A DNA stretch of 64,000 nt from Micrasema longulum. Lineage: Eukaryota; Arthropoda; Insecta; Trichoptera; Brachycentridae. A program made the position numbers and the translations under genes. Shown piece after piece: positions 10,536 to 22,195 of this stretch. Below the pieces are notes generated by a model. The model was given only the letters and a program-made list of their open reading frames with translations. It ran no database searches and was not told the DNA's origin. The stretch spans positions 1-64,000 of the forward strand of contig JAGVSM010001699.1 in the NCBI GenBank assembly GCA_022494885.1. The letters run 5' to 3'. Positions within the stretch are counted from its first letter, which is position 1. Every line of letters starts with the position of its first letter.

Positions 10536-11249
10536 AAAGTTACATATATACAAGAAAACAGTGATTTTTACAGCATTCGAATAATGCAAGATATTCTGAT
10601 TTTATATTCAAAAACCGACAATAGAAAACGAAACATGTACATTTTTCCATATTCGTTTCTGAGCCGGACACCGGCTCTACAACTCTGACGATTGGAGAAT
10701 TTACAAAATATTTTTTTCTATCAGACGCCACAACAAAGGTAGACAGCAATCGTGTACATCTATTTAGAAATTTGATACTTATCAGTCTAGTTTTATCAGG
10801 GACGTTAAGTGTGTCATTTTTATTAATATTATTAAGTGGTTTTATCATTGTGAATGGTTTGACACAAAAAACAATGATTTTATGTTTCTAATATTAACTT
10901 TTTGAATTTTTTTTATTTTTTTTAATTTTTTTTATTTTATTAGGGAAATCAACAGTTCTACATACATATTTTTAGTAAACAAACAGATATAGTGTATAAA
11001 CTCAGAACCAATAACAGATTTCCACATAGTATACAAAGTTAGTAAAGAATATATATGTATATTACATATCAAATAAATACATACAATTTATACATATAAA
11101 AATGTTATTTTCAAGTACTCAATAATCAAAGATTTTTTAAATATTTATTTTAAGGACATTGAGTTCATGTAAATTGGGCGGGATTAGGACAAGAGTGCTT
11201 GAAAAGAGGATAAGGAGGGGAAGGGAGATGTACATATTTATTATTATAA

Positions 11250-11500
11250 TGTCTACTAAGTTACATAATACATTTTTAGTTTAAATTTTAAATCTGACAG
11301 AGTGATGTTTGTATAATCTATGTTTTTAAATTTTGTATTGTACATTGAAAAAGTCCTACGAAAAAAAGCATTTTTAACATACGATGTTTTACTTGTTGGT
11401 ACATGAAACAGGTGGTACCGTCTACAAATCCTGGCTGGCACATGTATTGTTATTAAACCAAGCAGCTCTGTACAGTCAACCATTCCTGTCACAATTTTGT
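11250..11500 (-). pseudogene. LINE-H-type ORF2 C-terminal fragment
   Basis: The minus frame reads GMVDCTELLGLITIHVPARI, LFHVPTSKTSYVKNAFFRR, then LKFKLKMY. This resembles the 'LLSLINFNVPxRxTRxxxLFxVPxxRTNYxxNSP' end of many insect LINE ORF2 proteins (compare 40019 and 41850 in this window). Confidence 0.65.
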
Positions 11501-11769
11501 AATTTGAACCATTCCTTCAATAATCGTCATATTTATTGCTATAAGTTTAAAACTTAGTTTGACCGTTACTCGTTATTTAACAATGAAGTATTTTCATGTG
11601 ATTTTGATTGTACGAAATTAAAAAAATATATATCTTGGTGTTTAGTGAATAACTGCATTTATCTAAATTATTCTAGGCCAATTATCTTTCTTTTCCATCC
11701 TTTCCTTGACCTATCATTATGATACCTACCTCAAGATAGAATAGACGTTAAATTAAAACACTTGGATGT

Positions 11770-11877
11770 GGAACAAAACAAAACAACATTTTGACATTAC
11801 AAAAGATTGCATAAAATTTCTTGAATTCGTCGCGCGTCGTTGTAAAAGTTATCATAAATTGTTGCATAATTCACAGT
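11770..11877. repeat. ~105-bp repeat shared with 16998-17100
   Basis: AACAAAACAAAACAACATTT through ATTGTTGCATAATT occurs at both places with few differences, including TTCTTGAATTCGTCGCGCG. The second copy abuts a half MITE. Confidence 0.8.
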
Positions 11878-12146
11878 GAATTTCATCATCCAGTGAATAA
11901 AATTGAAGAACATCATCATGGTTTCAAAGGTAGATCCATATCCGTGTTCCTTTCCTTTCATAAAATATTCCCAACCTTTTACAAAACTAAATGAAATTCG
12001 TTTTTTCGCTACAGTTCTCTTTTCGTTAACGCGTAGTTAATTTCAGTTTTCAGTAACAAAAATATTTAATAACACTTTCAAAACACAAATAAAATATTGG
12101 AATAGTTTTTTTGGAAAATATGAAAATACATATATTTGTTACTCAC

Positions 12147-13093
12147 CTGTACAGCATTCTCTCTTGGCGATCAGCTTCCATATAAATCCTGTAGTACATG
12201 AACAGCATAATCACACCAGGAACCCAAAAACTGACACTAGATGAAATAACAGCATACGGCCTATTCACTGTGAACCCACACACGTTAGGGTGATTTTTCC
12301 TATACTCCAAATGCTCATCCGTCGTGTACCACTCCATGAATATAGGAAGGAAGGAAACCAGAGCTGGACTGCACCAAACTACGGCCAACATTACTCCGAG
12401 TCTCCCTGTGGTCATGATCAGCGGATAGTCCAGCGGCTGGACGATAGCGTAGTACCTATCTACGGATATACAGCAAAGGTGCAAGATGGAAGCGGTACTG
12501 AAATATACATCCATGGAGTTCCAAACGTCACACATGAAGTAACCAAACAACCACTTTCCATTTGTTAGTTCAACACTGAAGTTAAAGCACATGGCCCAAA
12601 TTGCAACAAGCATGTCGGCAAAAGCCAGAGAAACTACAAAATAATTTGTTATAACTCTGAGTTTCCTGTGACGCATCACTGAGACTATGACTAAAAGATT
12701 GCCTAAGAGAGCAGCTAAAATTATAAAAGCCATGATGCTGCTTTTGACCGTCTTAAACACTACATTATACCACGGATTGAACAACACCAACGAACTATTA
12801 GAAATGTTGTACTGATCATCAAACACAAAAAAAGAGTTGTTTTGATCAAAATATGATCGGTTGTTAAATGGAAGGTTTGCGTCGGGATTTGAAAAAAATT
12901 GCGCGGGGTCTAGAGAATCTGCCGATTCTGTGTGATCGATGGCTATTGAAGTTGGAGCATTTTCAGATGTCCATGAATCTTGAAGTGTTGACTGGTTTGT
13001 GAATATTTCAGGGCTGTAGATTCTTTCATTCAATAAATCGGCGACAAACCCGCCATTTGCGTTAGGCAAAAAGCTGGATTCCTGTTTATCCAT
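12147..13093 (-). CDS. Octbeta1R: Octopamine beta receptor, first coding exon (Octbeta1R-like), partial
   Basis: Class A amine GPCR that senses octopamine at the plasma membrane; beta-type receptors raise cAMP through Gs (family knowledge). Start chosen at ATG 13093: context AACATGG is strong, and the upstream GTG at 13135 is not a likely start. This exon gives 315 full codons. Numbering from the GTG frame (start M = residue 15), TM1 is ~132-155 (GN at 145-146), TM2 ~163-185 (D174), TM3 ~203-226 with amine-binding D209 and DRY at 226-228, TM4 ~247-267 (W254), TM5 ~294-317 with the serine cluster 298-302 and P306. C202 and C286 can form the extracellular disulfide. The N-terminal tail has sequons at N47, N92, N99, N110 and N113. 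The end, [11 protein letters not shown], fits Octbeta1R best. The donor AG|GTGAGT sits at 12147/12146. TM6-TM7 are on unseen exons. Confidence 0.85.
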
Positions 13094-13252
13094 GTTGATG
13101 ACGTTTGAATCAACAATCAAAGTCACTTTGTTCACATTTTGGTTTTATTTCTTTTGAGAAACTTGCGATTATTTAAGACTATTATTTTTATCATGTCGAT
13201 TATATGCTCTTCTAAAGTTATGTTTTTCTCATTGAGCTGTTGTTTTTCAATC
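13094..13252 (-). promoter_or_regulatory. 5' UTR part of the receptor exon with two uORFs
   Basis: The acceptor is a pyrimidine-rich tract ending TTTTTTGTTTCAG|GATTG, with the exon starting at 13252. Before the main ATG there are a 4-codon uORF (13232-13218) and a 20-codon uORF (13194-13132) whose last sense codon is itself ATG followed by TGA. An in-frame TAA lies four codons upstream of the 13135 GTG, so the coding frame cannot extend into an earlier exon. The uORFs could lower translation of the receptor; that is inference. Confidence 0.65.
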
Positions 13253-13254
13253 CT

Positions 13255-14250
13255 GAAACAAAAAAGAAAAAATAATTAATTACTTTTATATTAAAAAATA
13301 AACAATTTAAAATATGCTTTTTTCTCAAAATAAAACAATTTTTTTAAAAAAAGTTTTTTTTATTTATAATAAACACGTACATAATCGTGCTCTTCGTATT
13401 CTGCAGTACCTGGATCCCGAAGATCCCTCCAGGATGCCAAACAAATATTTCAAATTTTCAAATAACCAATTCAGTTGTTCGTTCATTAATTTATTTATTC
13501 ATTTAATACTAACTCATTCGAATAAATTAATGCATTCGAACGTACATTCGAATGAATTTAGGAATCGAGCGCATTTGATTATTTTTATCCGAATTATATT
13601 ACATGATTACATCTCTGGAAAAGAAACCTCCGTTTTATTTCCAGTATCTGCTGTGTCAGCTACCATTTTTAATATCTTTAAAAAAGTTTTTAAAGTTTAA
13701 TTTTTTAGATTTGGTAGTTAGATACACTCAAATCTATGGAATAATTAGCAACCTCTTCAACTGGCCCAGTAAAACTCAAAATTATATGTTCTCTTTCTCA
13801 ATACGGCCAACAATTTGCACCCTTTTGATGGATAGAAATATTTGCTGAACAACATCCAGGGGTGTAAAAGTTATTCATTTCCTCTCTCGAAAGCCTTTGA
13901 AATTGTTACCGTCCCATTCCGAACTCTTGATTAACATCAAATTTTAATTAGGATTTGAATCCACCACTGGAAACTTTTCAGGATTCCTAATAAGAAGGAA
14001 ATTAAAACAGCGCAATAGATGAATTTTGTACTTTTTATAAGTCGAAATAAGAATTTTCATTAATTTGAATAATTTATTCGAATTTTTACCGCCTGTTTCC
14101 TTGATTTTTTAAATTAGTTTTATCATTTGATATTTAAATGACGGTTGTTTCATCTTCTCAAAGCAATGCGTCTTTACGCGGCCAATATCTATTGAGTAAC
14201 TCTTTTTTTTTATTAAGGAGATAATTTAATTAATGTACCCTTTAACACAC
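13255..14250. other. Upstream intron of the receptor; nothing else recognised
   Basis: AT-rich sequence upstream of the acceptor site. The plus-strand frame at 13314-13700 starts in AT-rich sequence and shows no family resemblance. Confidence 0.4.
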
Positions 14251-15175
14251 ATATCAAACAAATAATAATTGCACAAAAAGCTTTCATAAAAATTATCTAT
14301 AGAGTCCCAATCAAAACAAGCTCCCTCGGTATATTTGAAAATCTTAATGTCAAATCTATAAAACAACTTTATGTAAAAACTTTGTTACTAAACGCACGTA
14401 AACATTATTCTCTACCTTCCGTTACAAATACAAGAGTTACTAGATACTTCACCCTGATGCTGCAAAAAAAAAAAAAATAATAATACAACCTTCGGTCAAA
14501 GAGGATTGACCTACTACTCGGTTAAAGTATACAATCTACTTTCATTATACATAAGAACAATAAGTAAGTTCTCACAATATAAAATTGCTATTAAGAAATG
14601 GATAGTAGAGGTGGGTTGCGCACGGATCGATGAGTGGATCAAGCCAAATAGGTAAAATGTATGCACTGTTTATGATTTTTTTTAAATTGTTCTAAATAAA
14701 TTGGTTATGTTTTAAATGAATATTTTTGTTTTTTATTGTTTATTATGTTAATTATAATTAGGTTAATTGGATTAATTACGTTTTTTTCCTTGTCATTATT
14801 ATGTTAACTAAGAATTCACTTCCTTTTCTTCTCAATCCAATGAAGTACATATTATGTACTTCTGGATTACTTTCTTTCAGCACAAAGATGCTAAGGCTAC
14901 CAGATTTCAGAGAGCTCCTTCGGGCAGCTTTTCTCGTTTCACAACGAGCAAATTTTCCGTGTATGTGAGCACCGCCAAGTAGACTTATGTCCTCAGATGC
15001 GGTGTGCGGTATGTGGTGGGTAAGCTGTTATTATTATGTTAACTTTGTTAAATAGCTAATCTTAGGTATGTTTCACATTTTGTAAAAAGGTTTCCCTCAG
15101 CACGCGACACCCCAGTGAGGGAACATTATTATGTATAAAAAAAATCATACAAACAATGTAAAAGTATAAAAAAAA
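14250..15175 (+). pseudogene. LINE-L ORF2 C-terminus and 3' UTR, interrupted by a 221-bp insert
   Basis: Frameshifted frames read IIYRVPIKTSSLGIFENLNV, SIKQLYVKTLLLNARKHYS, LPSVTNTRVTRY and YNLRSKRIDLLLG, a LINE ORF2 end. The 3' UTR ends with the block CACGCGACACCCCAGTGAGG and an A-rich tail. A better preserved paralogue at 21485-22195 aligns throughout and lacks the insert at 14809-15029. Several stops make this copy dead. Confidence 0.8.
14809..15029 (-). mobile_element. Family E insert with 14-bp target duplication
   Basis: Flanked on both sides by ATTATTATGTTAAC (14795-14808 and 15030-15043). The paralogous LINE at ~22045 has a single copy (ATTATTATGTTGAC), i.e. the empty site. The insert includes a perfect inverted repeat around 14852 (GAAGTACAT A TTATGTACTTC-like) and matches 8354-8445 in reverse. 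The TSD length fits target-primed insertion. Confidence 0.85.
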
Positions 15176-16640
15176 AATTAAAAATGGATTTTTACAAAAA
15201 GAAAACATGCGTTATTTAATTTTTAATGCGATGGGAGACGGTGTAAGTAGATAAAATACCTGGCGTCGGTGGCCAGCTAAATTGTGTCTTGGGCTTTAAG
15301 TTGTGGGCGAGTTTTTTTTACAAACGCCGCGCCGTTAGAATGATTAACAACTTTTTTTTTTTCTACATACAAATAAAAAAAACTCAACTCCTCTCACTTA
15401 TAAGTTTGAATTCGAGTAACCTTAGATGCTTTGGTTTGTAATTACGGTTTCATTTCTTATTCCGAAGTCTTCAATCATTTTATCATGACCAGTCATGAAT
15501 ATTAGATTCCACAACCCTTTCTTGACCTTTTCTTTCATCTTTAAATCGAAATATCATCAGCAACCCTTATGTAAATGGAGCTTACTTTTCCGAATAAGGG
15601 TAATTTTCTGGCATGTAAAAATACATTTTCATTTTTTTATCTACCCTTTTATTGTAAATTTCACGCACGATTGAGAAAAGAGGTAAAAAACGATCGCAAT
15701 GTAATTTGCTTTTAAATTCTTTTCACTCGTTATATGAAAACTCACGAAATTCTTACCTCTATTTGTCGATCTTTATCAATTTTATTTTAGAAAATTATTG
15801 CTTACTTTATTACAAAAAACTTTTAAAAAAGTGCATTAGTTACTTGAAATTTAATATTAAATTTCGATTAATGTAGGCATTTGGTGCGGTGTTTGTGAAA
15901 TTTATAAATAAATAAATAGGCCTTCGAATATGGTTTAATCTCAACTGTTCATTTATTGAAACTTGTACAATACTTGGGTAATTATAATCCATACCATAGA
16001 ATAAAGAATAGTCCAGAAAGAGCGTAGAATCATATTTGAATACATCGGACTGTGTCCAATAATTCCCTCAATATGCCCTACTTTCGGCCGCGCGTATTCG
16101 TCGAAAAAAAATCACAACACAAATATAAGGTGAAAAAAAAGCAATCTGTTGATTTCTCTAAAATTTTATTGTGCACGCGGAAATAATGATTGACACAACA
16201 GAGTAGATAAGTAAAGGGTCATTTAATAAGAGTAATTGAATTAATTAACTTTAAACATAAATTTAAAACAAATTTTATTTTACATAAAACGTATATTTTT
16301 ATATCATGTTCAATAATATTTGATGTTTTGAAGATAATGTCGGTCAAATGTCTAAAACAGAGTTGATTAATCCAAGATCCAATTTTCATTAATACTCTCA
16401 TAAGATGAGCAAAGTAGGATAAAAAAATTTACTACCCTAGCAACACTAACAAAATGTCCATTTTTTTTCTTCGACAATCTGACAGATGGAAAAAAAAATC
16501 AATTTTTAAGTAATACATTTGTTATATACACATTCATTTGCTAATTACACATGAAATGTGATTGCATCCTGTTTCTTTGAGATCCTAGCAATATTTCTAC
16601 ACTTTAAAAGGACACAACACAGCATAGTTGAATTCAAATC
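15176..16640. other. Mostly unrecognised AT-rich DNA
   Basis: No gene was seen. A short (AAAT)n run at ~15910 may be the remains of a LINE tail. Confidence 0.4.
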
Positions 16641-16711
16641 AGGAATCGCGTACTGGGCGACGTCTACAAAGAAACTAATGGGTCAAAACGTAAACCTACT
16701 AATTTATGAGT

Positions 16712-17003
16712 AACAATGTTTGAGTATGTCCAAATGCTTGTAGACTGGCTGGATTTCCTCCCTAGGGAGTTATTCATGTTTAAATTTATTTCAACAGAGA
16801 GGGAAAACATTTTTGAGAAGGGAATATAGAAGTCTAGGCGTTTACAGGGCTTATGACCTGTCATTTGTGAGATTTATCCGGCTGAACCAAATCACCCACT
16901 AGGCAACGCTTGAAAATAATTTTCCAATTTTTATACTTCTTCTTTTACCAGGTAGTTAATTCAACAATGTTTGAGTATGTCCAAATGCTTGTAGACTGGC
17001 TGA
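16712..17003 (+). repeat. Family A, head-to-tail copy (A2 variant)
   Basis: CAATGTTTGAGTATGTCCAA occurs at ~16713 and again at ~16964, bracketing one shortened unit with GAACATT-type block replaced by AAAACATTTTTGAGAAGGG. A small piece of the same unit reappears at 17193-17230 after an intervening repeat and half MITE. Confidence 0.7.
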
Positions 17004-17102
17004 ACAAAACAAAACAACATTTTGGCATTACAAAAGATTGAATAAAATTTCTTGAATTCGTCGCGCGGTGTTGTTAAACTTATCATAAATTGTTGCATAA
17101 TT

Positions 17103-17195
17103 AATGATTATGATAGAATTATAAATAAACTTATAAATAAAACTTCTTAGTTTACTTTTACTTTAGATTATTTTGACCAACGAGCGCTTTCGCCA
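17103..17195. mobile_element. Half copy of the 9352-9516 foldback MITE
   Basis: One arm plus the loop motif AACGAGCGCTTTCG are present; the second arm is missing. Confidence 0.75.
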
Positions 17196-17289
17196 AATGT
17201 TTTCCCTCTCTGTTGAAATAAATTTAATTTATGAGTAGTTTAGTCGCCTTCTGTTTGATGTGCAAATGCGGTTTCTAGGCTTAATTCTA

Positions 17290-17420
17290 TTATCCATACT
17301 AATAACATAAATGCGAAAGTGTGCTTGTTTGTTTGTGTGTGCTTACTTCACGTCGCAATGGAGCGATCGACTGACATTTTTTTGCATAGGGATAGCCGGA
17401 GAGGTGAGGAGTAAAATAGG
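17290..17420 (+). repeat. Dispersed repeat related to 7511-7660
   Basis: See the 7511 entry. The two copies share GCGAAAGTG, a GTTTGTTTGTG block and a GATAGCC end, in opposite orientation. Confidence 0.5.
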
Positions 17421-18104
17421 ATACTTATTTTTCACCCCGAATCAAAAAAAAATACAATGGAAAAAATGGATAATACGAGTATATCAAAAATGATTATTTG
17501 AAAATCAGTGGGCGGTAAGATAGGATGTCAAAAAGATTTAATTTGAAAATTATTCTTTAAATTTCTGTAATTGACTTTATCTATGGTTAGTTTGGCTGGG
17601 TTTTTGTTATAGTTTTGGAGTAGTATTTTGGATTCGTGAACAAAATGATGATTCTACGTCTCCATAGACTAACGGATCATCGTATTTCTTTCATAGCGAT
17701 AGTTGGAAGACCAAGTTACTTTCAATCAATTGGTTTTATTGATTTTCATCATCACCGTCATCATTTTCCGTTTCGCACCTAATTTATTTATTTATAAAGG
17801 AAATCATAGTCTTTTTATAAAACAAGATACAAAAGAACAATTTAAAAAAGTAAGACCAATTTCAGATTTCACACTTATTTATTATGAATGCAGGAGGGGA
17901 GGGGAAAAATAATTGAATTCTAAAAAAGTTAAAATATTAATATTAAATAAAAAGTACATAAAAGGGAGAAGAAATTGTCTAGTTCCAACTCTACTTTCCT
18001 CCCCCTCTCTCCTTCCATGAACATTTATATTTCTTTGTTAAAATTCACAACCAACAATAATTTATTAGATGCAGGTAGTAGATGTACATATGAATAAGTA
18101 CAAA

Positions 18105-18205
18105 TTAAGAGTTAAAATCAAAAGTTACAATTAAAATCAAAAGTAAAAGTTAAAATTAAAATCAAAATTAAAATTAAAGTTAAAAGTTTAAATTATAAGT
18201 TTATT
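18105..18205. repeat. Degenerate (AAAATTAAAATCAAA) simple repeat
   Basis: Repeating AAAATCAAAAGT/AAAATTAAAGTT units over about 100 bp. Confidence 0.7.
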
Positions 18206-18440
18206 TATTATTTATTTATTTATTAACGGACATTGTCCATGTATAGAATTTATAAGGTTTAAATATTACAATAAAAGAATATTGTAAAACATTTTTTAAA
18301 AAAAGAAAGAAGCATTGACAAACATAAGGGACATAGAGACAAGATCTGGACTATTTATTTAGTGCTCGTTTAAATCGTTGTAAACTTAAACCAAAAAAGT
18401 CCAGATCCTGTCTTGAGTTAGAGTTAAAATTATAAGTTGA
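18205..18440 (-). mobile_element. LINE-P 3' end with conserved hairpin
   Basis: In minus sense an ORF2-like end (DLDFFGLSL..FKRAL) is followed by an AT-rich 3' UTR and an (AAAT)n tail at 18210-18222. AGACAAGATCTGGACT and AGTCCAGATCCTGTCTT form a 16-bp inverted repeat around a 45-nt loop (18339-18415). The plus-strand relative at 19485-19848 keeps the same arms. Confidence 0.65.
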
Positions 18441-18475
18441 AATGAAGAATTAAAAGTCAAGCAGGAGATAAATTT

Positions 18476-18655
18476 AAAATGTCTTTAACAGATCTGATAA
18501 AATTATGGTATTTACAATGTAATATATCGATGTCACTAAAACTGTAATTATGGGTAATCTGTATTCATCGAAGAGTGCTATTTTCAAATAATTAGTCATT
18601 GAGTTAGGAATATCGAAGAGTACAGATTGACGAGTTCTACAAACAGGGACTCGAT
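18476..18655 (-). pseudogene. LINE ORF2 C-terminal fragment
   Basis: The minus frame has FISYRVPVCRTRQSVLFDIP, the usual C-terminal pattern of Jockey/CR1-type ORF2 in this window. It is joined to SINE1 on its 5' side. Confidence 0.5.
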
Positions 18656-18659
18656 ATGA

Positions 18660-18866
18660 AATGAATGGTGCATAAGGCACTGCATTGGTACACCAATCAC
18701 AGTGTATCTTGATCATTTTTGTAACATGAAGGTAAGATGATCAGTCTTACGCTTCAGGTACCAGTCCAGGGACTATGAAATATTATAGTATTAAAACACC
18801 CTTTTATTAAATATTTTATTCACAGGCAAACGCACTGACCATTACACCACAAAGCCGACGTTATGG
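18660..18866 (-). mobile_element. SINE1 copy with deleted tRNA head
   Basis: The body blocks GATCATCTTACCTTCATG and CTTCAGGTACCAGTCCAGGG (reverse) are intact. The head keeps box A (CCATTACACCAC reverse) but lacks box B, replaced by TTATTCACAGGC. Confidence 0.8.
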
Positions 18867-18964
18867 GTAATTGGCCTCGAGAGGGGAGACTACACTTAAG
18901 GAGAAATGGAGTCAATGTTTAAAATCTCAAGTCTACAAAAACGTATAAATTACATTGACTCCAT

Positions 18965-19470
18965 ATTTATGTTTTTTTTTTTTTTTAATTAAAAAATTTA
19001 TTTATAAACCCTTACGGATTATTACATTCATTTGACTAAAATAATATTAACATTTTTCATTCATACTCTGTTGTTCAAAATAATATTTTTTACATCTTTT
19101 GAAAAGTTTGTCTGAGTCTTTTGTTTAGTTTTGTCTGGTAGTTTATTGTATAATTTCAGTCCCTGGTTCATTAGTCGTGATTGTCTTGTTTTTGAAAGTT
19201 GTATATGGTATTTGTCTGATATTCTCATATTATGTCCATGTTAACTACAATTTTTTACAAGTTTTAGTTCTTCGTCTACAATTACATTAGTGGCTAATTT
19301 ATGGATAAATCTCAATGATCCTAGTTGAAAGAGTTCAGTTATGTTTAATTGCTTAGTTTCTTTAAAAAGTTCTCTAGTTGCAGTTAGATAGGAAAGGTCA
19401 TATACTATTTTTAATATTCTATTTTATTGTTTTTGTAGTCTGTTTATGTCATTTTGATATCCTGTATAAT
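18965..19470 (-). pseudogene. LINE-J ORF2 C-terminus and 3' UTR
   Basis: The minus frame reads RILKIVYDLSYLTATRELFK, LNITELFQLGSLRFIHKL, ISDKYHIQLSKTRQ and LMNQGLKLYNKLPDK, a clear LINE ORF2 end. The order is diagnostic (thumb, RFIHK, 'GLKLYNxLP'). The ORF is broken by stops. The 3' UTR continues to the poly-T at 18971-18986 on the plus strand, i.e. a poly-A tail in element sense. Confidence 0.8.
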
Positions 19471-19484
19471 TTACTGTATGGCTT

Positions 19485-19848
19485 AATTAATGTACCATCG
19501 TTACTGGTACAAGTGGCATTCAATGTTCCAATCCGCCGGTTGCGAAATAATAATGTGCTGTTCCTCGATCAACACAGCACAAACTATGGCTTGCATGCAC
19601 CAATGTCCCGATTGTGATGTATTGTAAACTCGAGACAAGATCTGGAGTTTTTTGGTGTTAGTCTTTATAAATTTAAAAAATCACTAAGATAGACCTGATC
19701 TTGTCTTGAGGTAGTAATTTTTTTTTGTCCTAGCTTTAATTTTATTCACTTGTATTTTATTTTATTGGTGTCTGTATTAATTATAGAAATTTGTATTTAC
19801 CATCGTTAGAATGGACTGCATAAGCCCATCAAATAAATAAATAAATTT
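19485..19848 (+). pseudogene. LINE-P ORF2 C-terminus, 3' UTR and (AAAT)n tail
   Basis: The frame reads LLVQVAFNVPIRRLRNNNVL, TNYGLHAPMSRL, then LYKFKKSL across a stop. The tail is AAATAAATAAATAAAT at 19832-19847. The CTCGAGACAAGATC arm and its complement about 65 bp on match the hairpin at 18339-18415. Confidence 0.75.
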
Positions 19849-20009
19849 ACAAATATATTGAATGTAAATGTACCATTATTTTATTTCCCTCGTTTATCTT
19901 TGCTTCATAGTTTTATGTTCTTTCTGTTCAGTTCAGGTACCAGTCCTTTTTTGAAAAGAGAAAACGGAAGTGTCAAAATTTAAAGATTTTATGACCTATA
20001 GTCAACTGG

Positions 20010-20445
20010 TTTAAGTGGCCATTCGCCATTCTGCCTATTTATTTTTATACTTACAAGAAGTTTAATATACATTTTTTACTCTATGGGACTAAAAGTCCTG
20101 TGTTTAAGCATCTACATTTTTACATGGTTCAGCCGGATGAATCTCACCCCCACGATAAGGGCTTCAGCTTTTTAACCTCACAAAAGTCAACAGATAAAAG
20201 AATTGTGGAAATGTGAATGTTTAAACATTGGGAGAAAGGTGAATGTTACTCAGTGAGAAAAGTGGCCAAATAAACCCACCAATGACAGACCACAAGCCCC
20301 GTAAATGCTTAGGCTTCTATAATTCCTTCTCAATGTTATTCATCTACGTTGCAACAGATTATGATCTGAAAAAATTTTTGGGGAAAATCTAGCCTGCCTA
20401 CAAATATTTGGACATACTTAAAACATTGCTGACTAATAGTTCTTC
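20010..20445 (-). repeat. Family A copy
   Basis: In minus orientation it carries all unit blocks (GGATGAATCTCACC, CAACAGATAAAAG, CCAATGACAGACC, TTTGGACATAC), preceded by a short reversed piece at 20010-20050. Confidence 0.75.
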
Positions 20446-21484
20446 AAATATTAATACTGGGTTGATTTTTTCTGCATTACTCTATCGTTTAGTTATCGTT
20501 TTGGTTTTTAGAAAGATAAAAAGGTACGATTAGATTATTTTTTTAATAATTATTATTAAAAATAAAATAAAATTCAAATATTTGTAGTTTATGCTATGAT
20601 TCTGCAAGAGAGGAAACAACAATCAAAACAAATGAAAATGTATACTTTTTTTTAAAAGTTTTAATATTTAATTTAGTACCGACGCCGAACTGGTGAGTTA
20701 GTATTTATTATTTAAAATATCATTATTTATATCAAGAGATTATTATTTGTTTTCTAAACGAATTCAAACTGTATTTATTAAATACATTTACAATTTAGTT
20801 TGAAAATATATGGGATATGTATTTAACAAACATTTTAGATTTTTCTTAGAATTTTGACACGGAACCTAACTTTTAGTTATCTTCCATTATCTTTGTGTTC
20901 ATTTTACGCCAATTTTTTTTTACGCCGTCGTCTTTTGGAAAGGAACCCCGGCGCAAAACGACGTTAACCTGTACTGTAATATATGTGTTAAGTGTAATTC
21001 CATACTAAATATAAAGTTTTTTATCCAGCCAACGAAGTATACGAAAAATAAGTATTCCTTTATGGCTTATTGCATACTTAATATTTTTTCATTTAGTATT
21101 TACATTTTTTTGATTATTTTTTCTTTTTGTACTTACCGAGGGGAAAAAATTGGTTTAATTTCGAAGAATTGTAAAACAAAATATTTCACAAAGAACAACT
21201 AACATAGGGAGGTACTAAAAGAATACTTTTCTGAACTTTACAACATTTTAACTGTTTTTAATTTTCTCTGAACAATTTTTATGTTTCTTCCAATTGAATA
21301 TAATTTCAGATATTACTTTTTCAGCAACGGGAGATTTTATTAATAACTATTATACTGAATTTTATTCCATAAAAACTACACAGCAACAATTCAACGGAAT
21401 TATGTGAGAGTTTTCTTGGTATAAAACTGTTTTTTCAAAGTAAATTTGTACCCATTGGAAAATTTATAATATTTTGTGTTTAAT
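20446..21484. other. AT-rich stretch, nothing recognised
   Basis: A short GC-rich spot at 20920-20965 (ACGCCGTCG ... CGGCGCAAAACGACG) has weak internal symmetry. No coding signal was seen. Confidence 0.4.
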
Positions 21485-22195
21485 TAAATGTAAAAACTTT
21501 GTTACTATACGCACGTAAGCATTATTCTCTACCATCCGTTACAAATACAAGAGTTACTAGATACTCCACCCTGATGCTGCAAAAAAATAAATACAATCTT
21601 CGGTCAAAGAGGATTGGCCTACTACTCGGTCAAAGTGTACAATCAACTTCCATTATCCATAAGGACAATAAGTCAGTTTATACAATATAAAATTATTATT
21701 AAAAAATGGATAGTGGAAGTGGGTTGCGCACGGATCGATGAGTGCATCAAGTCAATAAGGTAAAATGTATACACTGTTTATGATTTTTTTTAAATTGGTC
21801 TATATAAATTGGTTATGTTTTTAATGAATATTTTTGTTTTTTATTGTTTATCATGTTAATTATAATTAGGTTTTTTGGATTAATTACGTTTTACGAGTGG
21901 ATCAAGTCAAAGAGGTAAAATGTGCATACTGTTTATGAAATTTGTTCTATTGGTCTATATAAATTGGTTATTTTTTTTATGATTATTTTAGTTTTTTATT
22001 GTTTATTATGTTTATGATAATTAGGTTAATTACGTTTTTTTTTGTTATTATTATGTTGACTTTGTTGAATAGCTAATCTTAGGCATGTTTCACATTTTCT
22101 AAAATGTTTTCCTCGACACGGGACACCCCAGTAAAAGAACATTATTCCGTATTAAAAAAAGAATACATACAATGTAAAAGTATAAATAAATAAAT
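21485..22195 (+). pseudogene. LINE-L ORF2 C-terminus and 3' UTR (better preserved copy)
   Basis: The frame LYVKTLLLYARKHYSLPSVT ... YSTLMLQKNKYNLRSKRIG ... is open for 63 codons after the start and continues upstream. The 3' UTR carries the same blocks as at 14250-15175 and ends CACGGGACACCCCAG...AAAGTATAAATAAATAAATA. A short internal duplication of the 'GAGTGGATCAAG' segment lies at 21741 and 21895. It supplies the empty site for the 14809 insert. Confidence 0.8.

Noticed and set aside
12290..12568. Plus-strand 92-codon ORF
   Set aside because: Shadow of the receptor exon on the opposite strand.
13094..13135. Starting the receptor at 13135
   Set aside because: That codon is GTG, and the overlapping ATG at 13137 is in another frame and followed at once by TGA. 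The ATG at 13093 is far better.
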